64,000 bases of DNA from Piliocolobus tephrosceles (taxonomy: Eukaryota > Chordata > Mammalia > Primates > Cercopithecidae), in contig NC_045438.1 in assembly GCF_002776525.5 (NCBI RefSeq), positions 159,469,920 to 159,533,919 of the forward strand, in the 5' to 3' direction. Under the pieces are notes generated by a model. It saw only the letters and a program-made list of their open reading frames with translations. It did not search any database and had not been told where the DNA came from. The translations under genes were made by a program, and so were the position numbers. Numbering within the stretch: position 1 is the stretch's first letter; every line of letters starts with the position of its first letter. Positions 23,570-34,999 of the stretch are shown piece after piece.

Positions 23570-24281
23570 AAGCTATAATTTATATTTTCAGAAAGATTCT
23601 AACAGGTATAGCAGCTACAAAATGGGGACAGAATGCTATTAAATAGAGACAATGAGAAAACACCAAAAGAGTTCTCAGAAATTTCACATCTAAAGGAAAT
23701 CAGTAGAAAACTCAATAAAAAGCTGTAAGAAAGAATTTCCATGAAGTAGAAACAGAAAAGAAAAACAAACAGAAAATAGACAAAAAGATGAGTATTTGAG
23801 CTCAGGAAATCCAATACTCCTCCCACATCCCCCCCAACCCCACGCCCCCATCCCCTGCAAAAAAAAAATTTTTTTTCAAACATATAGAACCGATAAAATG
23901 GGAGGGAAATATAATAAACAAAACAAATAGTATGTTTTAGTAGTAAATGGCAAAAATAAATAAATAAATAAATAAACAGATTAAAAAGGCCTATCAAGGG
24001 CCCAGCACAAAGGACAATAAAGAATCAGTAATTTGGTAAATTGTCATAAAGCTGTGGTAATGTTGAGGTAAAGCAAAATACTGACAAATTGCAGAGAGAC
24101 AAAATAAAAGATCACACAAAAAGGATGAAAAAGCAGAGTGGCCTCGAAATTCTCCAGTTAGAAAACAATAAAACACAATACTTTCAAAATTCTGAAAAAG
24201 AATCATTTCCAGCCTAGAATTCTATAACCAGGCCAACTATTCACAAAATGTTGGACAAATAAAAGTTATTTTCGTACATGG
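23570..24281 (+). mobile_element. Old L1M/HAL1-like segment, rearranged
   Basis: A-rich sense-strand sequence with 'agcctagaattctataacca' and 'ggacaaataaaagttatttt', which resembles the region of old L1/HAL1 elements that reads 'aacctagaattctata'. It contains a C-rich patch (23815-23856), an A10/T8 palindrome (23860-23877) and a (TAAA)n run (23954-23977). Coding capacity is lost. Confidence 0.5.
23954..23977. repeat. (TAAA)n microsatellite
   Basis: About six AAAT units within the old L1-like segment. Confidence 0.93.
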
Positions 24282-24356
24282 AAGGCCTATCAAGGGCCCA
24301 GCACAAAGGACAAAACAAGAATTCTCTAGTTAGAAAACAATAAAACACAATGCTTT
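24282..24356 (+). repeat. Composite local duplicate with internal deletion
   Basis: 24282-24313 is an exact 32-bp copy of 23986-24017. 24320-24356 is a 37-bp copy of 24148-24184 with two mismatches. The source pieces are 130 bases apart; here they are 6 bases apart. Confidence 0.92.
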
Positions 24357-24401
24357 ACTGTTTTTAACTCTGCTATCAAGGGACTCAACCCAGAAAGAGG
24401 G

Positions 24402-24620
24402 ACAGTGTGATAGAGTGGTCACAGCATGAGGTAGGAATTAGTCTATGCCATGCAAAGTACATAAACTTGGACAAGTTGCTTTGCCTCCATAAGCCCACAT
24501 TACTGCTTCTACAAAATGGTGACAACAAGAGATGGTTGCAACGTGGTCATTGTGAAGATAACATGAGATAATGCACAGTGCTGTTTAATCAAGTTAATGT
24601 TTTGTTAATGCTGGTGATTC
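24402..24620 (+). mobile_element. MIR SINE
   Basis: 'acagtgtgatagagtggtc', 'acaagttgctttgcctcc', 'tctacaaaatggtgacaa' and 'gaagataacatgagataatg' follow the order of the MIR consensus. Confidence 0.85.
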
Positions 24621-24696
24621 CAGTATATTCCTATTTTTTTATAAGCCTCTCCTTTTAAGCCCTTTGAATGATTAATATTTCGTTAGCAAAATTCCT

Positions 24697-24988
24697 GAAG
24701 GCCAGGCACAGTGGTTCAAGCCTGTAATCCCAGCTCTTTGGGAGGCTGAAGTGGGCAGATCCCTTGAGGTCAGGAGTTCACCACCACCCTGGCAAATATG
24801 GTGAAACCCCTGATCTCTACTAAAAATACAAAAATTAGCCAGGCATGGTGGCACACCAGCTACTTGGGAAGCTGAGGCAGGAGAATTGCTTGAACCTGGG
24901 AGGTGGAGGTTGCAGTGAGCCAAGATCGCACCACTGCACTACAGCCTGGATGACAGAGCAAGACTCTGTCTCAAAAAAAAAAAAAAGG
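24697..24988 (+). mobile_element. AluS: Alu element, near full length (AluS-like)
   Basis: Begins 'ggccaggcacagtggttc' and ends in 14 A plus GG. A 9-bp target duplication 'aaaattcct' occurs at 24688-24696 and 24989-24997. A small deletion removes part of the 'cctgtaatccc' motif in the right arm. Confidence 0.95.
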
Positions 24989-24997
24989 AAAATTCCT

Positions 24998-26654
24998 CTA
25001 ATAAGCATTACTCTGTACACCTACCCCTAAAACTTAGTTTCAAATTGAAATCTTATCTTGACCTGTCTTGTAGATAGTATTCAAAAACGTTCCTATATAA
25101 GAGAATCTCTTAAAAGTATTCTTAAATGAGAAAACTTGTTTATGTTTTAAAAATATTATACATGAAATTTCATATTTCAAACTCTTTGGTGATGTTATAT
25201 TCTGAATCCATCTTGTTTTCAAAGGCAAAGTCCCCACGTATATGCATAGCAAGCACTTATACCAGCTTAATATTTTTTTTCAATTTCTGTTATTTACTGA
25301 AAATATTATGAAAAAACATCATGCTCAGAGCTGAATACATGTTTTCGTTACCCTTCCTTCCTGTTTAATTTTTTCTGGAGACTACTTCAGGATATTGGAA
25401 ATGAAAATTTAATAAAAAATATACAAAAGCCAATGTGTTTTTCAAGGAAATTTAATCTATATGTTCTGATTCATTTCCATTTAAATCATCAAAATGTTAC
25501 TTTACGAGAACCATTTTAAATATAAGGAGACTCTTGTGCCATTTGAGCTTCATTTTATTTTTATTAGAAAGTGCACTCTCCATTGCTTAATATAAATGCA
25601 CCCTGAAGTTTGAAACAAACCCCATTCCACTGTCCAGATAGGTTTGCATTTTATACAGATACAAGCTTCTCTTCATGGTCCATTTCATCTTACCTGACTG
25701 GCAGATGCTTCTTTGAAAGGTAGGAACTAAGAGCTAATTGCAAACTACTTCTTTTGTCTTCATTTGCAAGACACTTGAACACATACACATCCTTCACTCT
25801 TGATAAAAACTCTGTGTCCCTCACCTCTCAGGAGGCCATGCACACAGTTGCTGGTTCAGTGAGTTACTGGGTAGTTCCTTAAGACACCTGCAGTGATGCC
25901 TAGCCATCATGAATGCTAAAGAAGCCCTATTTCTACCTAATTTCTGCACTTACCTGCAGTCTTCATGGTGCATGTCTTAGGATGCTCGACTCCTGGGCAT
26001 TTTACTCCTCCACCAACCCAGGGGCTTAGCAGAAGCCATTGGTTTATCCAAAGTGATTTGTAAATAAAGGAAAAGTCAGAGTCACATCATTCTCGTGGTC
26101 CAACACATGATACCTCTAATCAGCATGTCATTCTAGAATTATTTCTCCTCCCTGCCTCAGTTCTTCTCTTTGTAAAAGGCCATATATTGCCATCATATTA
26201 TGTTTGTCTCATTTAAAATTATTTTATAATATTTTAAAACTAAAAATAGTACTATTTCTATTTTGCTTATTTTTTTCAGAAAACTTCTATATTTGTTATT
26301 GCCCTATACTTTGAGAGAATCCAAAAATCTGTTTCAACTTTAAGCTGACCTAGTCAGCATTTTATCTATTGAATAAGTGTATAAAGTTACACTTTTGAAT
26401 CTATGAAACAAAATGATAATTGAGGCATCTCAATGTCTTCTGCCTCATTAAATTATTATAATATATTCAGTTCGGTTTTATTACTAAGTATGTTTTATTA
26501 TATGCTAATTCTTTGAAAATTAAAAACCATAGTGGCTATATGTAGAAACTCCCTTGTTAAACAGAATTTTGGATTAGGTGGATCTTTCTGTTTTTACCGT
26601 TACTACTATCACTGTATTGCCTTAGTAATAACAATACTAATGGTAAATCACTAT
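24998..26654. other. Non-genic unique sequence, AT-rich
   Basis: No recognisable repeat or exon. 26200-26290 and 26440-26530 are strongly AT-rich. Confidence 0.5.
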
Positions 26655-26830
26655 TATGTGTGGAGTTATCATCATGCCCAAACCACTGAGCTGAGCAGTT
26701 GACAAGCTGACAAGCTGCATCTCCTATAACCATCACAGCATTCTATGCATTGGTTGTTATTTTTGGCTTTAATTCACAGATGGCAAAAACAAACCTTTTA
26801 ACTATTATGCAATCAGATAGCTTAATTGTT
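26655..26830 (-). mobile_element. MIR SINE, antisense, diverged
   Basis: 'gagctgagcagttgacaag', 'aattcacagatggcaaaaac' and the spacing between them fit a MIR core in antisense. A short 'tgacaagc' duplication is present inside. Confidence 0.45.
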
Positions 26831-27005
26831 ATTCAGCAAATATTCTCACTGTCATACCTACAACGAACACAATGTATTTCCCCTGAATGTTGATATTGAG
26901 CATGGCCTGGGAACTTGTTTTGGAAAAGAGGGAGCTAAGCATGTAAAATGCTGGCGTGGAACAGCTTTTGCCATTGGGCACCAATCATCATGACAGAGCA
27001 GAACT

Positions 27006-27110
27006 CAGACCCAGGTACGTGTCACTCAGACCCAGGTACGTGTCACTCAGACCCAGGCATGTGTCACTCAGACCCAGGCATGTGTCACTCAGACCCAGGC
27101 ACGTGTCGCC
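27006..27110. repeat. Minisatellite, five copies of a 21-bp unit
   Basis: Units start at 27006, 27027, 27048, 27069 and 27090. Each begins 'cagacccagg' and ends 'gtgtcact' (the last ends 'gtgtcgcc'). Units 1, 2 and 5 contain ACGTG; units 3 and 4 contain ATGTG, the product expected from CpG decay. Since 21 is a multiple of three, all frames stay open across the array, so open frames here are not evidence of a gene. Confidence 0.97.
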
Positions 27111-27116
27111 ATTTCC

Positions 27117-27334
27117 TACATGCTTACCATGTGCCACGTGCTTAGACAGTGCCTTCTCAACACGCCACACACATTAACTTATTCCAGCCTTACCACAACC
27201 CCATTTTGCAGATGAGGAAGGGAAGGTATAGGTTTTAAGTAACTCACTAGTTCGCGTAGCTATGAAATGGTGGTGCTGGCCTTCAGTGGAGTCCAACTCT
27301 AAAGTGCACACACTTAACCACAACACTGCTGCCC
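27117..27334 (-). mobile_element. MIR SINE, antisense
   Basis: 'catgcttaccatgtgccacg', 'cattaacttattccagcc', 'ttttgcagatgaggaag' and 'taactcactagttcgcgtag' match MIR in antisense. A perfect CACGTG lies at 27135-27140. Confidence 0.85.
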
Positions 27335-27424
27335 TTGTATTGGCTTCTCCATACATTTAAAGGCCTTTTGAGAAAACCAAGAGTTACTTTAAAAATGGGA
27401 TTAGAGTATAACGGGCTCAAGGCT

Positions 27425-27595
27425 GAAATTGGCCTCTTTTAGATGTATGTCACTCTGAACCTTGGCATTTTCATCCATAAAATGGTGACATAAATAGTGC
27501 CCAGCAACCAGGATTGTTTTGAAAAATAGTCAAGATCATGCAGAAAAGAAAATAAAAATCCTCAGTAATCCTTAGCTATTATTATTACGTAAATA
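27425..27595 (+). mobile_element. MIR SINE, partial
   Basis: 'catttcatcc'-like segment 'tttcatccataaaatggtga' followed by 'ccaggattgttttgaaaa' and 'tccttagctattattatta' fits the second half of MIR. Confidence 0.65.
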
Positions 27596-27829
27596 GAGGA
27601 AAATACTCCTATTAGAGAATATGTAATAGAAAATTCTAGTGCAAAGTACTCTGCAATTCCACAGACTTCCTCTCCCTTCCCCTTAATGGTTATAACCAAA
27701 ATGAATGGCGTGGGCATTGTTTTATACCCCAGTTTTAGAATTATAAAAGGACCTAGTTCTATCAGGAGCCAGTGAGAAATTGTACTGTGATTTTCCATTC
27801 CCTTTGTATATATCCATGGAAATTCAGTC
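27596..27829. other. Non-genic unique sequence
   Basis: No supported feature. Confidence 0.5.
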
Positions 27830-28350
27830 GGCTCCCTCAGCCGTCTTATCTGTGCTTTTAGCAACCCGTTAAAGACCAGCTAGTGCATCTGAAAGTTCTT
27901 TTACTCAATCAATGAGCTTGTTGCCATGGCAGGCTAACACGAGGTGCCATTGATGATGACTCGATTTCCTCTCGCATCTGAACTGGAAAGGGAGAAGACA
28001 GACTAAATGAAATCCCATCCATCTTAATGAAATACAATTATATTCTCCTTATTAATCATTTACGAATCAATATGTCTCTTCTTGGTGAACCTCACCAGAA
28101 TTTGTCATTCCATGCCAAGCCTCAATACATCTTGTCTTGTAGTGATTTTTATAAGTTCAGTCACCTGTGTCCCAGGGTAAATAACAGTGTTTTCTCGTAC
28201 TGCAGAGCGAGGGCAAGAACAGCAATGACAGGGTGGATTGCAGAAATCCCTTCTGAATGCTAAGCAGCCCGCTGAATATTGCCTTCACGTGCATAATTTA
28301 AAAATGTACCCTGTTTTATTTTTAAATAGCATGAAGGAAAATGGATTACC
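27830..28350. promoter_or_regulatory. Candidate conserved regulatory block with an RFX X-box-like motif
   Basis: Repeat-free sequence with several retained CpGs. 'gttgccatggca' at 27920-27931 matches most of the palindromic X-box bound by RFX factors (GTTRCCATGGYAAC). TAAT-type cores cluster at 28020-28060, and an ACGTG lies near 28288. Regulatory function is inference; no transcript feature is seen. Confidence 0.3.
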
Positions 28351-29839
28351 TTAGAAAGGGACTTATTCTAGTACCATTAAGTGGGAAAACCTCTTGAGTA
28401 TTCTTACCCATTGACCGCTATAATCTTGCACAGGCTTATCAACATATTATGTATGTATATGTATATACATAGAGAGAGAGAAAGATTTCTTAGAGCATAC
28501 TTTACAGCCCATCTCACTGTACTTTACATATGCATATAATGCATCAATTTAACATTACACCTAACAACAGTCACCTGTGAAAAAACTACTATTGTTTACG
28601 TCTTCTTAATACAGATTGCAAGACTAGACGTGGACTTCATGCATTCTGTGGCTGCTTTGGAGCTATTGTTTAGTTAATGAGAACAAAGCAAAGAATAAGT
28701 AAGAAGAGAGAAAGAGAAAGAAAGACAGTGATTCCAGCAGGCAAGAGCGAAGAACGAGTGAAGAGAAATAGATTGTTTTAAAGGTTAAATTGGTGTTATG
28801 AGTGAGAAATAAGTCCTTCTATGATATCTATCTCACCAGGGGATTTTTGTTATTTGTGCCGATTTTAACTATGTCTGAACCTTTATTGATGAGGAATTGT
28901 ATAACCAGAACAAGTTTAAGAATACCTGGGATATGCTCCAAGTTACATACATATGAGAAAATGCTTAACGCAGATTCAATAGCTTTCCCATTTACCATAC
29001 ATACTATCTATATATCTAATTTTATCTACGTCTTTATCTGGAGTTATAGCTGTAAAACCATCTTAACAAGATTATATGCTTTTCCTTTTATGATTGAAAA
29101 AAAAATACTAGAGTAAAATAATCTAGGAGCTTTATGTGAAAAAGAAAGGTTTGAAATGCAAGAAAATAAACACCTCACAAAGAAACATCCTGTGTGCTGT
29201 TGGGACTCCTCAGTGTCAGCCTCCTTGAGCAACATAAACGCAGGCACTGAGGCGTGACTCGAATGCACCCTGAAGTCAATGAAATTTGAGGTCAGTGATT
29301 TTAAAAAGTAGCTGGAAAATCCGAAAGGATTGGTGCAGTTAGTTCAGTTACAGACATTGTTCTGAGTAGGTGACTTTTATAGGCCCCATACCAGAGACTC
29401 CGAAGGGTCTGGGAAACCCTGTCCTTTTTCCTCCCCAGTTACAATTTCTTCTGATAGTACTCAAACTCGCTGCCTAACACGAATTGGCAAGGATGAATTA
29501 ATTCAATTATATGATTGGTTCATTAGAGACTCAGGTCAAGGGCGAAATCCAAGAAATGTGTGAATCACAGAGAATAGAATGCCTTTGACCTTTTAATCAC
29601 TTCTATGCCACGTTCTGTTTTCCCTGCAAAACAGGAGAGGTTTCTCCATCCTTCTCCTATGGTCTTCCTAACCATAGGAAGCTCCTAACCTCCCTCAAAA
29701 TGTATTTTGAAAGGCTCTCAAATCCATGCTTATAATAGCAAATCCAGAGATATATACCTGGGTAAGACTGCAGCCCCCTCCACCACACTTAAAAAAAAGA
29801 AAGAAAAAGAAGTGGTACTTTAAAATCCATGTTCATGTC
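28351..29839. other. Non-genic unique sequence
   Basis: Includes a short TATG/GAGA tract (28447-28485), a GA-rich stretch (28680-28730), a 9-bp stem (29655-29663 with 29671-29679) and an AAAG-rich tract before the Alu. No exon or known repeat is recognised. Confidence 0.5.
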
Positions 29840-30220
29840 TTTTTTTTTTAATTTAATTTAATTTAATTTAATTTTGTTTTATTTTGACAGAGTTCATTTT
29901 TGTTGCCCAGGCTGGAGTGCGATGGCAGGATCTTGGCTCACCACAACCTCCACCTCCCGGGTTCAAGCCATTCTTCCGCCTCAGCCTCCCTAGTAGCTGG
30001 GATTACAGGAATGCGCCACCACACCCGGCTAGTTTTGTATTTTTAGTATAGATGATGTTTTGTATTTTTGTATAGTTTTGTATACAGGAATGCGCCACCA
30101 CACCCGGCTAGTTTTGTATTTTAGTATAGTTCATGCTGGTTTCAAACTCCCAACCTCAGGTGATCCCGCCTCGGCCTCCCAAAGTGCTGGCATTGCAGGT
30201 GTGAGCCACTGCGCCTGGCC
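29840..30220 (-). mobile_element. AluS: Alu element, antisense, with internal 79-bp-period duplication
   Basis: A (TTTAA)n-expanded tail at 29840-29872 precedes the antisense body ('tgttgcccaggctggag', 'gagccactgcgcctggcc'). The segment 30005-30050 recurs at 30084-30128 with a single-base length difference, making this copy longer than a standard Alu. Likely target duplications are degraded ('catgttcat' against 'cgtgcccat'). Confidence 0.93.
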
Positions 30221-32439
30221 CGTGCCCATATTTTTAATGGATCCACACTGCTTTCCTCCAGGAAGCCTTCTTGGATTTCCTTGAACAAAAAAAAGTACAA
30301 ATACCTGAGTTTATCAGTCTTCCTATTGACAGTCTGAAGAAGTCTTTACAGAAGACACTTTGAAGATGTTAAAGAGAGAGAAAGAATTGTCTTAATATTT
30401 AGTGATCCTGAGAAAATCAGATTTGCAATAACCCTGTAAAAGTGTTCCCCCTGGGACTTAGAGTGAGTGCTCCGCAAATATTTACAGTTGGATAAGGTCT
30501 TCAAAGTGGAGAATAAAATGCAAAGTTGTCAATAAATAAAATTTAAAAATGCTCACTACATTTTACACTCCATAGTGACAAGTTTATTCTGTCTTACACA
30601 GTATTTCAGTCCCTCAATCATATGATAAAAGAAGAATGTACGACCTTCTGAGAAACACCAGGCGTGGAAAGGAGGATTGTCTCCATATCTCCTCTTAACC
30701 CGTATGGCAGGAATTTTGTGGTTGTTATTGTTAGTGATGAGTTAGTTTGTTTTCTCCCACTAGGTTCAGGAGGTCAGAGACTGACTGTTTTACCTCTGTA
30801 CTCAACACATATCATACTACCCGGTTTATAGTAAAGGCTATGATTTTAATAAACAAATATATAGTAAGTTTCTCCATGTAACAGATTAGTACATACATTT
30901 TTGTGATAGACACAACCCTTGCAGAATGGAGATTGTCATCATCACCAATGTTCTAAAGTGAAACATCCCACAGGCTACTTTTATTTTGTTTTTAATACAG
31001 ACACAAAGCTGGTCATAAAGTATTAACACAAATCTAGATCACTAGCCTCAGTTTCAAAAAAAGAATGATGCTCTCATATTCCAGTATTCACATATTCTAA
31101 GAGATCTCTCTTTCATTCTCCATAATCCCAAGTCTTTGCACTACTTTATTTGCAGGGTTATAAAAGGACAGTTGTGATTATTTTGTCTTCTATAGGGTAC
31201 CTGCCATTATGGCTGAAGAGCATGAGTCTAATCTACAAATAAATGTGATGCTGATTTCTGATTGTCACAAACAATAAAAGAGGTTTTATAGTTGCAAATG
31301 GTTTAATTTGTTCAAACAGCCCCTTGTTCATTTTTGGTTCTCTTTACTCTCATGTTTCAGTTCACATGCAAGTCTTCTTAATCCAGAGCTCCAAAACAAG
31401 ATTGGTGGGAAGAAAATCCAATTGTTTAGGCTCAAAATAAAGATGTTTTTCAAATGCCGAAGAAGGAGAGCACGGTTATTCTACTTTGATGTTAATACCG
31501 TGCCTTTTGTAGTTTTCCTGTTTGTTTGTTTTCATCTTCCACTGTCAACAGGGCACCAGATTTTATAGGCAGCTTAACACAGAGCAGATGTTGATTAAAA
31601 GAAATGTGGTTTTGAGTGTGACATTAAAAAAATATCATTCTCTCCTGTCTAAATGTTATATTCTTAATGGGTTTAATTTTTTATTAGCTGATATATAAAG
31701 AAACAATAAGCATACATTCAGTCTTAACTGAACCATACACAGCTCACTAGCTGGACCATGAATAAGGCAAGAAAGGTTCACATTTTAATATTTTAAAAAA
31801 GAAAAAACATCTTCTACTTTGTGCAAAAAGCATGCATTTCCTGGCCAAGCCTCTTAGCATTTGTATTTATTTTATAAATAGAACTGGTTTAACCATGGTA
31901 AAAATGATCTTGAATGCATGTTTTTAAGATCATCTCTAAATACACTTTCAATCAGAGTACTTCTTTTATTTTGATCAATGATGACATACCAAGAGCAACT
32001 TTGGGACTAATAAATCTGGAATAAACGTGACACAGATGGAAGCAGAGTTGGAACCTTGAAATACAAAAGCAAACAAACAAGCTCCAATGACTTTAGAGAC
32101 ACTATCATGCAGGAATTAAACAGAGGCTGTATTTGGCACAGTTGACCACTCAGGTGCTAGAGGCATTTCCAAATGACTGAGCCAAGAAAATAATGTGTCC
32201 CTACTTCTGCTGATGTAAGCTTGAAAGCTTTGATGAGGAGATAAGACTAGATACCTGACTTCAACAGTCCATGACCCCAAAATAAATAAGTGTGAAAGAC
32301 GAGTTTTGCACAATTGGAATGAGACATCCTGCAAGATCCACAGCAAAGTACCTATATGATCATTTACTTGCATTGCCCAAACTGAGCCATGTGCCACAAG
32401 CTTCCCTTTGTTCCTCGTACACAGATCAGAAAGGAACAT
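30221..32439. other. Non-genic sequence with an L2 3' relic
   Basis: 30750-30865 ('ctcccactaggttcaggagg', 'tttacctctgtactcaaca', 'ttaataaacaaatata') resembles the 3' end of L2 in plus orientation. 31680-32010 is repeat-free and AT-rich, possibly constrained. Nothing else is recognised. Confidence 0.45.
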
Positions 32440-32993
32440 ATGCAGTATTGTGCTGGGATTATATGGAATATTATTTAGCGCTAAAAGAAATGAGGTATCA
32501 GTCCATGCAAAGACATGGAGGAAACTTATATATTGCTAAGTGAAAGAAGCTAATCTGAAAAGAATACATACTGTATAATTCCAACTACATGATACCCTGG
32601 GAAAAAAGAAAACTGTGGAGACAGTAGAAAGATCAGTGGTTGTCAGGGATTGGGGGAAAGAAGGGATGGATAGACAAAGCAGAGAGGATTTTTAAGGCAG
32701 TGAAACTGCTCTGTGTGATACTTTAATAGTGACACTTGCCATTCTACATTTGTCCACATCTATGGAATATGCAACACCAAGTGTGAACCGTAAGGTAAAC
32801 TATGGACTCTTGGTAATAATGTGTCAATGTAGGTTCAACTATTGTAACAAATGTACGTCTCCGATGGGGAGTTTTGGTAGTGGGGAAAGTTGTGTGTATG
32901 CCTGAGTGGAGGGGTATGTGGGAACTCTTTACTTTTTATCAATTTCGCTGTGAATCTAAAACTATTCTGAAAAATAAAGGGTATTAAAAAATG
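32440..32993 (+). mobile_element. Old L1 3' end (L1ME/L1MC-like)
   Basis: 'ggaatattatttagcgctaa' and 'gctaagtgaaagaagctaat' come from the end of ORF2. 'ggatttttaaggcagtgaaa', 'gtgaaccgtaaggtaaac' and 'tctgaaaaataaagggtatt' come from the 3' UTR of old mammalian L1s. It is a 5'-truncated, diverged copy without coding capacity, and ends near a short A-rich stretch. Confidence 0.9.
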
Positions 32994-33663
32994 TTGGGAG
33001 AACATTTGAGACACAGATGACTGCATGTGGTTGCAGCTGCTTGTCATTGTAATTTTGCTGAAATATCCACCATTTTATTTGTTGCATCACAAAAAGAACT
33101 GTGACTTACATTTTGTAACATGCGTAGCTGATTTCATGCACTTTTGACAGTTCAGAAAAATCATTTCTCTATGCCAACTGTTGCCAAACATTTTTATTGT
33201 TTATGACCTCTGCGGTCGGTCTCTAACTTTGCACACTAAATATGCAGAAGAAAGGGCAAATAGCGGCTTTGAATAAATGGAAAAACAATGCTATATTTTC
33301 TAATGTAAATGACTGAAAGAGTATCTTTTGAAGTTGTAACCACTCATTATGACTGAAACTTTATAGATTCAGATCTGTGGTTGCCAAAAACTACAAAAAG
33401 GAAAGAAAAAGGAAGATGCCCCAGTAGAAAGCACATGGCGTGTGGCAACTGAGAGGAGAATAGATCGCAGACTCACACAATATCATGGCAGGAAGGATGC
33501 TAAGGGAGACGCTGGCCCAGGGATCCTTCCTCTGCCCATCCATGGCTCCTTATAGCATCCGGGATAGAGTTCAGATGATTCATGCAGCCCTAGAAACTAC
33601 AGAAGAAAAGTTAGTTCTCATCTGCATATGTAATGTTTCGGGAGAATTCCCATCGCTTTCATT
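32994..33663. other. Non-genic unique sequence, possibly constrained
   Basis: 33040-33330 has no repeats and retains CpGs in 'ctctgcggtcggtctc'. It may be a conserved noncoding block, but this cannot be tested here. Confidence 0.35.
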
Positions 33664-33674
33664 AGAAATCTCAA

Positions 33675-33966
33675 GGCCGGGCGTGGTGGCTCAAGCCTGT
33701 ATGTAATCCCAGCACTTTGGGAGGCCGAGACGGGAGGATCACGAGGTCAGGAGATCGAGACCATCCTGGCTAACACGGTGAAACCCCGTCTCTACTAAAA
33801 AATACAAAAACTAGCCGGGCGAGGTGGCGGCGCCTGTAGTCCCAGCTACTCGGGAGGCTGAGGCAGGGGAATGGCGTGAACCCGAGAGGCGGAGCTTGCA
33901 GTGAGCTGAGATCAGGCCACTGCACTCCAGCCTGGGCCGCAGAGCGAGACTCCCTCTCAAAAAAAA
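33675..33966 (+). mobile_element. AluY: Alu element, full length, young AluYRa/Yi6 type
   Basis: Begins 'ggccgggcgtggtggctc' and carries 'actagccgggcgaggtggcg' and 'gagctgagatcaggcc'. An 11-bp target duplication 'agaaatctcaa' occurs at 33664-33674 and 33967-33977. Most CpGs are intact, and a 4-base 'tgta' duplication sits in the left arm. Confidence 0.97.
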
Positions 33967-33977
33967 AGAAATCTCAA

Positions 33978-34629
33978 AAAACTGTATGATGGCCCCAAAA
34001 TTGTTAGGAATTGCCGAGACTATAGTCAGCATCCCAGAGATGTGAAAAAACACACTCAGAATCCTCCAGTGTTTATGCTGGTGTTTAAAACGTTTGTTGA
34101 CTTTTTCATAATCTAAGTAACTGACAAAATGTTTAAAGAATAAAATGACAATCATAGAAGCTAAATATTATAGATATTAAATTAGGTAAAGGGTGCTAAC
34201 TTGATCGTTTTAAGAAAATAAAACGTTTCCTAGAAAATACGTTCCAGTAGGGTGAATCCCTTTGGTGTAAATATTAAATTATCTAACACATAATCTTTAT
34301 TTCTCAGTGTCAGACAATTTTTCCCGCATCTGTGTGGAACTGTTTGTGAGCATAGCAAACAGAACACAGGTGATAACATATAAGACGCAGCAAATGTCTA
34401 CCCTGCCACTGGACATAGTACCTCCAGGATTTCTACTTACTCTGTAATACTCCTGAATTAGGCAATATTATTTAATATTTGTTCTTTGAAACACAAATTT
34501 CATGAGACTCTCCAGGACAAAGGAGTCTCCTATCAAATATGTTAAAGAATATTTGAAAAATCCCAGTGTATATACATATATTAAAGGCTCTGACAAATTC
34601 TGTATTCAAGATATTTCACTAACTTTAAC
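33978..34629. other. Non-genic unique sequence
   Basis: No supported feature. Confidence 0.5.
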
Positions 34630-34643
34630 TAAGTTTTATTTCT

Positions 34644-34985
34644 CCTCCTCCTCCTCCTCCTCCTTCTTCTTCTTCCTCTTCTTCTTTTTATTTTTAATTT
34701 TTTTGAGATGGAGTCTTGCTCTGTTGCACAGGCAACAGAGCGCAGTGGAGCCATCTCAGCTTGCTGCAACCTCTGCCTCCTGGGTTCAAGCAATTCTCTG
34801 CCTCAGCCTCCCAAGTAGCTGGGATTACAGGCACCCACCACCATGCATGGATAATGTTTGTATTTTTAGTAGAGACGGGGTTTCACCGTCTTGGCCACGC
34901 TGGTCTTGAACTCCTGAACTCGTAATCCATCCACCTCGGCTTCCCAAAGTGCCGGGATTACAGGCGTGAGTCCCTGCTCCCGGCC
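34644..34985 (-). mobile_element. AluS: Alu element, antisense, with A-tail turned into (GGA/GAA)n
   Basis: The antisense body runs from 'ttgagatggagtcttgctc' to 'cggcct'. The tail side (34641-34688) is (TCC)n then (TTC)n, that is GGA/GAA on the element strand. A 14-bp target duplication (34630-34643 and 34986-34999, one mismatch) encloses the trinucleotide tract, so the tract belongs to the insertion. Confidence 0.95.
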
Positions 34986-34999
34986 TAAGCTTTATTTCT

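Noticed and set aside
27006..27110. CRISPR-like array
   Set aside because: The repeats are directly tandem with no spacers, and the sequence is primate nuclear DNA.
26948..27177. Open frames with a repeated SDPGTCH-type peptide
   Set aside because: They arise from the 21-bp minisatellite, whose unit is a multiple of three, so frames stay open automatically on both strands.
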